Assembly: GCF_008630535.1 (NCBI RefSeq)
Contig: NZ_VWPH01000004.1
Coordinates: 434,001 to 498,000 of the forward strand
DNA length: 64,000 bases
Direction: 5' to 3'
DNA from: Saccharopolyspora hirsuta
GTDB taxonomy: Bacteria > Actinomycetota > Actinomycetes > Mycobacteriales > Pseudonocardiaceae
Translations under genes and position numbers: made by a program
Shown: one piece after another, positions 61,589 through 64,000 of the stretch
How positions within the stretch are numbered: position 1 is the stretch's first letter
Layout of the letters: every line of letters begins with the position of its first letter
Notes under the pieces: generated by a model
Databases searched by the model: none
The model's input: only the letters and a program-made list of their open reading frames with translations
Told to the model about the DNA's origin: nothing

Positions 61589-62818
61589 GTGCGGACCACG
61601 GGCCCGCACGCACTGGAGATGAGCGGTAGTGATCTGCAGCGGATGGTCGACGCGTTGGCCGAGAAGATCGGCCGGTCGGTCGCGATCAACGACCCTTCGG
61701 TCCACCTGAGGTGCGCGAGCAGGCACTTCGGCGACGAGGACGAGGTGCGCGTCCACGCGGTGCTGCAGCGCGACGGCGGCAGCGCGGTCATCGGGCACAT
61801 GCTGTCGCAGGGCATCACCGGGTGGACCGGGCCCGGCGTCATCCCGGCCCGGCCGGACCTGCACATGCGGGCTCGGCTGTGCAGGCCGCTCCGGTGCCGC
61901 AGCGAGCTCCTCGGCCTGCTGATGGTGATCGACCCGGAATCGCTGACCGAATCCGACTTCGAGGCGATCGAGGACTCCGCCGCCGCGATGGCGGCGCTGC
62001 TGTACCAGGACTTCCTCGCCGAGGACGCCCAGCGCGTGGCGGGGGAAGCAGCTGTGCTCGAACTGCTCTGCGGAGCGGCGGAGCAACGAGCGGCCGCACT
62101 GCGGACGCTGGACGAGCAGGGGTGGCTCCGCAGCGGGCACCGCGCGACCGTCAGCGTGGCCGACGTCGTCGCGCCGGGGAAGGAGAAGGCGCAGATCGAG
62201 GTGGCCCTCCGGGTGGCGCTCGAGGCCGTCGCGCGCCACCGCTTAGCCGAATTCGCCTTCGCCGTCGAGGGAAACCGCGGCTTCCTGCTGCAGACCGCAC
62301 CGGCGTCGAAGGAACACCTGCGGGATCAAGGCGCGATCGTCACCAAGCAGGTCCGCGACGCCCTCGGCGAGTCGGCACGCTGCGTCGTCGGGATCGGGAC
62401 CGCTGCTGACGGCCTGGCCGAAGCACGGATCTCGCGGGAGCAGGCAGCCACAGCGGCGCGCAGCGCGCGAATGCTGCCCGATGCGGCGGACGTCGTGTTC
62501 TGGGAGGACCTCGGGGTTTACGCGACGCTGCTGGAGATCCCCGAGGACCGGCTCACCCCCCGGCTGCTCCCGGCAGCGCTCACCCGGCTGATCGCGAACG
62601 ACCCGCACGGACGGCTGGTCAGAACCCTCGCGGTCTACCTGGACAACGCCGGTTCCGGGCCGGATGCGGCCGCGGCGCTGCACATCCACCGGACCTCGCT
62701 GTACTACCGGCTGCACCAGATCGAGCAGATCACCGGGCTCAGCCTCAGCAACGGTGACAACCGCCTGGCCCTGCACCTCGGCGTCCGGGTGATGGCACTG
62801 CTCGACGGTCCGAGCTGA
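61589..62818 (+). CDS. PucR/CdaR-family transcriptional regulator
   Basis: A 409-residue regulator. An N-terminal GAF/sensor-like segment precedes the middle region, and the C-terminus is a PucR-type HTH: TLAVYLDNAGSGPDAAAALH, then HRTSLYYRLHQIEQITGLSL. GTG 61589 follows GAGGAG at 61581-61586. It is divergent from the SDR/SAF operon and upstream of the MHS-family carrier, and probably controls one or both. PucR proteins often govern purine, hydantoin or sugar-acid use; with HyuAB a few kilobases away, a hydantoin or allantoin-like inducer is possible (inference). Confidence 0.88.
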   Translation: MRTTGPHALEMSGSDLQRMVDALAEKIGRSVAINDPSVHLRCASRHFGDEDEVRVHAVLQRDGGSAVIGHMLSQGITGWTGPGVIPARPDLHMRARLCRPLRCRSELLGLLMVIDPESLTESDFEAIEDSAAAMAALLYQDFLAEDAQRVAGEAAVLELLCGAAEQRAAALRTLDEQGWLRSGHRATVSVADVVAPGKEKAQIEVALRVALEAVARHRLAEFAFAVEGNRGFLLQTAPASKEHLRDQGAIVTKQVRDALGESARCVVGIGTAADGLAEARISREQAATAARSARMLPDAADVVFWEDLGVYATLLEIPEDRLTPRLLPAALTRLIANDPHGRLVRTLAVYLDNAGSGPDAAAALHIHRTSLYYRLHQIEQITGLSLSNGDNRLALHLGVRVMALLDGPS

Positions 62819-62991
62819 GCGCTCCGACCTGCGATTTTCGACAGCGGGAGGAAGGCGCCGGGCGAGACTTCGACACGAGGAGGTCGTGACGCGCACGGCG
62901 CCGGAACATACTCCCTGGACACCTGGGCCGAGGGCGGTCCCGCCCGCGGGGCGCCAGGAGCCGCGGTTCGACCGGCCACGAAGGAGTAGCC

Positions 62992-64000
62992 ATGCCCACC
63001 ACCGCCGCACCGCCGGCCTCGGTGCCCAGATCGCGAATCGCGGCCGCTACCTTCATCGGCACCGCCATCGAGTTCTACGACTTCTACATCTACGGGACAG
63101 CTGCCGCACTGGTCCTCGGGCACCTGTTCTTCCCCACGTTCTCGGCCCTCGCCGGGACGCTGGCCGCGTTCGCCACGTTCGGCGTCGGATTCGTGGCCCG
63201 ACCCGTGGGTGCGGTGGTGTTCGGCCACTTCGGCGACCGGATCGGGCGCAAGACGATGCTGATCGTCTCCCTGCTGACGATGGGCACGGGGACGGTCGCG
63301 ATCGGCCTGCTGCCCACCTACGAGACGATCGGGATCGGCGCCCCGGTGCTGCTGGTGCTGTGCCGGTTCCTGCAGGGGTTCGGTCTCGGCGGCGAATGGG
63401 GCGGCGCGGTCCTGCTGGCGACCGAGTACGCCCCGGCGAACCGCCGCGGGCTGTGGTCCAGCTTCCCGCAGGTCGGACCGGCGGTCGGGTTCGTCGCCGC
63501 GGGAACGGCGTTCCTGGTGCTCGGCGGCACGCTGTCGGACGAGGCGTTCGAGTCGTGGGGTTGGCGGGTGCCGTTCCTGGCCAGCGCGCTCCTGCTCGTC
63601 GTCGGCTACTACGTCCGGATGAAGATCGCCGAGACCCCGGTGTTCGAGAAGGCCATGCGGGAGCACGAGAGGTCCAAGGCCCCGATCGTCGAGGTGATCA
63701 GGCGACAGCCCCGCACCCTGGCGCTGGCCACCTGCTCGTTCATCCTCGCGCACACGCTGTTCTACACGATCACCACGTTCTCCCTCTCCTACGGCACCGA
63801 GGTCCTGGACCTCGACAAGAACATGCTGATCGTCTGCGCCATGGTCGCCGCGGCGGTGATGGGTGTCGCCACCCCGGTCCTCGCCGTGCTCTCCGACCGG
63901 ATCGGCCGACGCCGGGTGTGCCTGGGCGCCGCAGGGCTGGCCGTCGTGTGGGCGTTCCCGCTGTTCGGCCTGATCAACACCGGGAACCCGCTGCTCATCG
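62992..64000 (+). CDS. MHS-family MFS metabolite:proton symporter (3' end outside window)
   Basis: The frame from ATG 62992 is open to the window edge, giving the first 336 residues. AAGGAG at 62981-62986 supports the start. The protein begins with RIAAATFIGTAIEFYDFYIY, the typical first helix of the MHS (ShiA/ProP-like) subfamily. Further motifs are GHFGDRIGRKTMLIVSLLTM and RFLQGFGLGGEWGGAVLLAT, and the cytoplasmic loop around EHERSKAPIVEVI. Eight or more helices are visible. It probably imports an organic acid or aromatic compound under PucR control. It has no truncation other than the window boundary. Confidence 0.88.
   Translation, partial: MPTTAAPPASVPRSRIAAATFIGTAIEFYDFYIYGTAAALVLGHLFFPTFSALAGTLAAFATFGVGFVARPVGAVVFGHFGDRIGRKTMLIVSLLTMGTGTVAIGLLPTYETIGIGAPVLLVLCRFLQGFGLGGEWGGAVLLATEYAPANRRGLWSSFPQVGPAVGFVAAGTAFLVLGGTLSDEAFESWGWRVPFLASALLLVVGYYVRMKIAETPVFEKAMREHERSKAPIVEVIRRQPRTLALATCSFILAHTLFYTITTFSLSYGTEVLDLDKNMLIVCAMVAAAVMGVATPVLAVLSDRIGRRRVCLGAAGLAVVWAFPLFGLINTGNPLLI

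Overview
The window is high-GC DNA (about 70% by eye, with GC-rich third codon positions). It has many GTG starts, one TTG start, and very few spacers beyond promoters. Family content (an AfsR/SARP-type NB-ARC regulator end, DUF2510, DUF664/DinB, a TM0106-type nuclease-helicase, many GntR/TetR/LacI regulators) fits an actinomycete, probably Pseudonocardiaceae (Saccharopolyspora-like); the genus is inference. I saw no rRNA, tRNA, CRISPR array, prophage, intact insertion sequence or origin.

The region is a run of small catabolic and uptake modules, most with their own regulator. From left to right: (1) 2-466, end of an AfsR-like regulator; (2) 450-6074, a minus-strand operon of sarcosine-oxidase-like enzyme, LysR, GltS-type symporter, a second sarcosine-oxidase-like enzyme and an aberrant ornithine-carbamoyltransferase paralogue; (3) 6154-8902, leuCD with a divergent Lrp/AsnC regulator; (4) 8909-12723, GntP permease, small cupin, DinB/DUF664 protein, EamA exporter; (5) 12909-21719, aldehyde dehydrogenase, DapA-like lyase, an IS630-transposase/GntR fusion regulator, then a translationally coupled amine oxidase / second DapA-like lyase / AGCS symporter operon; (6) 22275-27509, an FAD/Fe-S D-2-hydroxyacid dehydrogenase with a TRAP-like permease, a tiny membrane protein and a GntR regulator; (7) 27713-33300, TetR, a nuclease/RNase H/helicase protein, and a TPR-diguanylate cyclase.

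The right half holds: (8) 33388-38072, an RpiR-led operon with a 3-hydroxyisobutyrate-dehydrogenase-like enzyme, an aldehyde dehydrogenase and a DUF3100-like membrane protein; (9) 38506-45716, an L-rhamnose module (LacI regulator, rhaB, bifunctional aldolase/dehydrogenase, rhaI and a divergent MFS carrier); (10) 45779-50690, an IclR-regulated operon encoding a dehydrogenase-RraA fusion, a second TRAP-like permease with a tiny membrane partner, and a cyclase-family hydrolase; (11) 50936-52867, a GIY-YIG (T5orf172/DUF4041) nuclease with a DUF2510-PH protein; (12) 52895-64000, LacI, MFS, HyuA/HyuB hydantoinase, a SAF-domain oxidoreductase, an SDR, a PucR regulator and an MHS-family MFS carrier cut by the window end.

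The most notable points are: the fusion of a catalytically dead IS630 transposase to a GntR regulator; two DctM-like permeases each paired with a two-helix mini-protein and no nearby binding protein; the dehydrogenase-RraA fusion with two near-identical 17-bp candidate IclR operators; and tandem GCAA-N6-TTGC operators before the RpiR operon. All family and operator calls come from reading the sequence; none was checked by database search.
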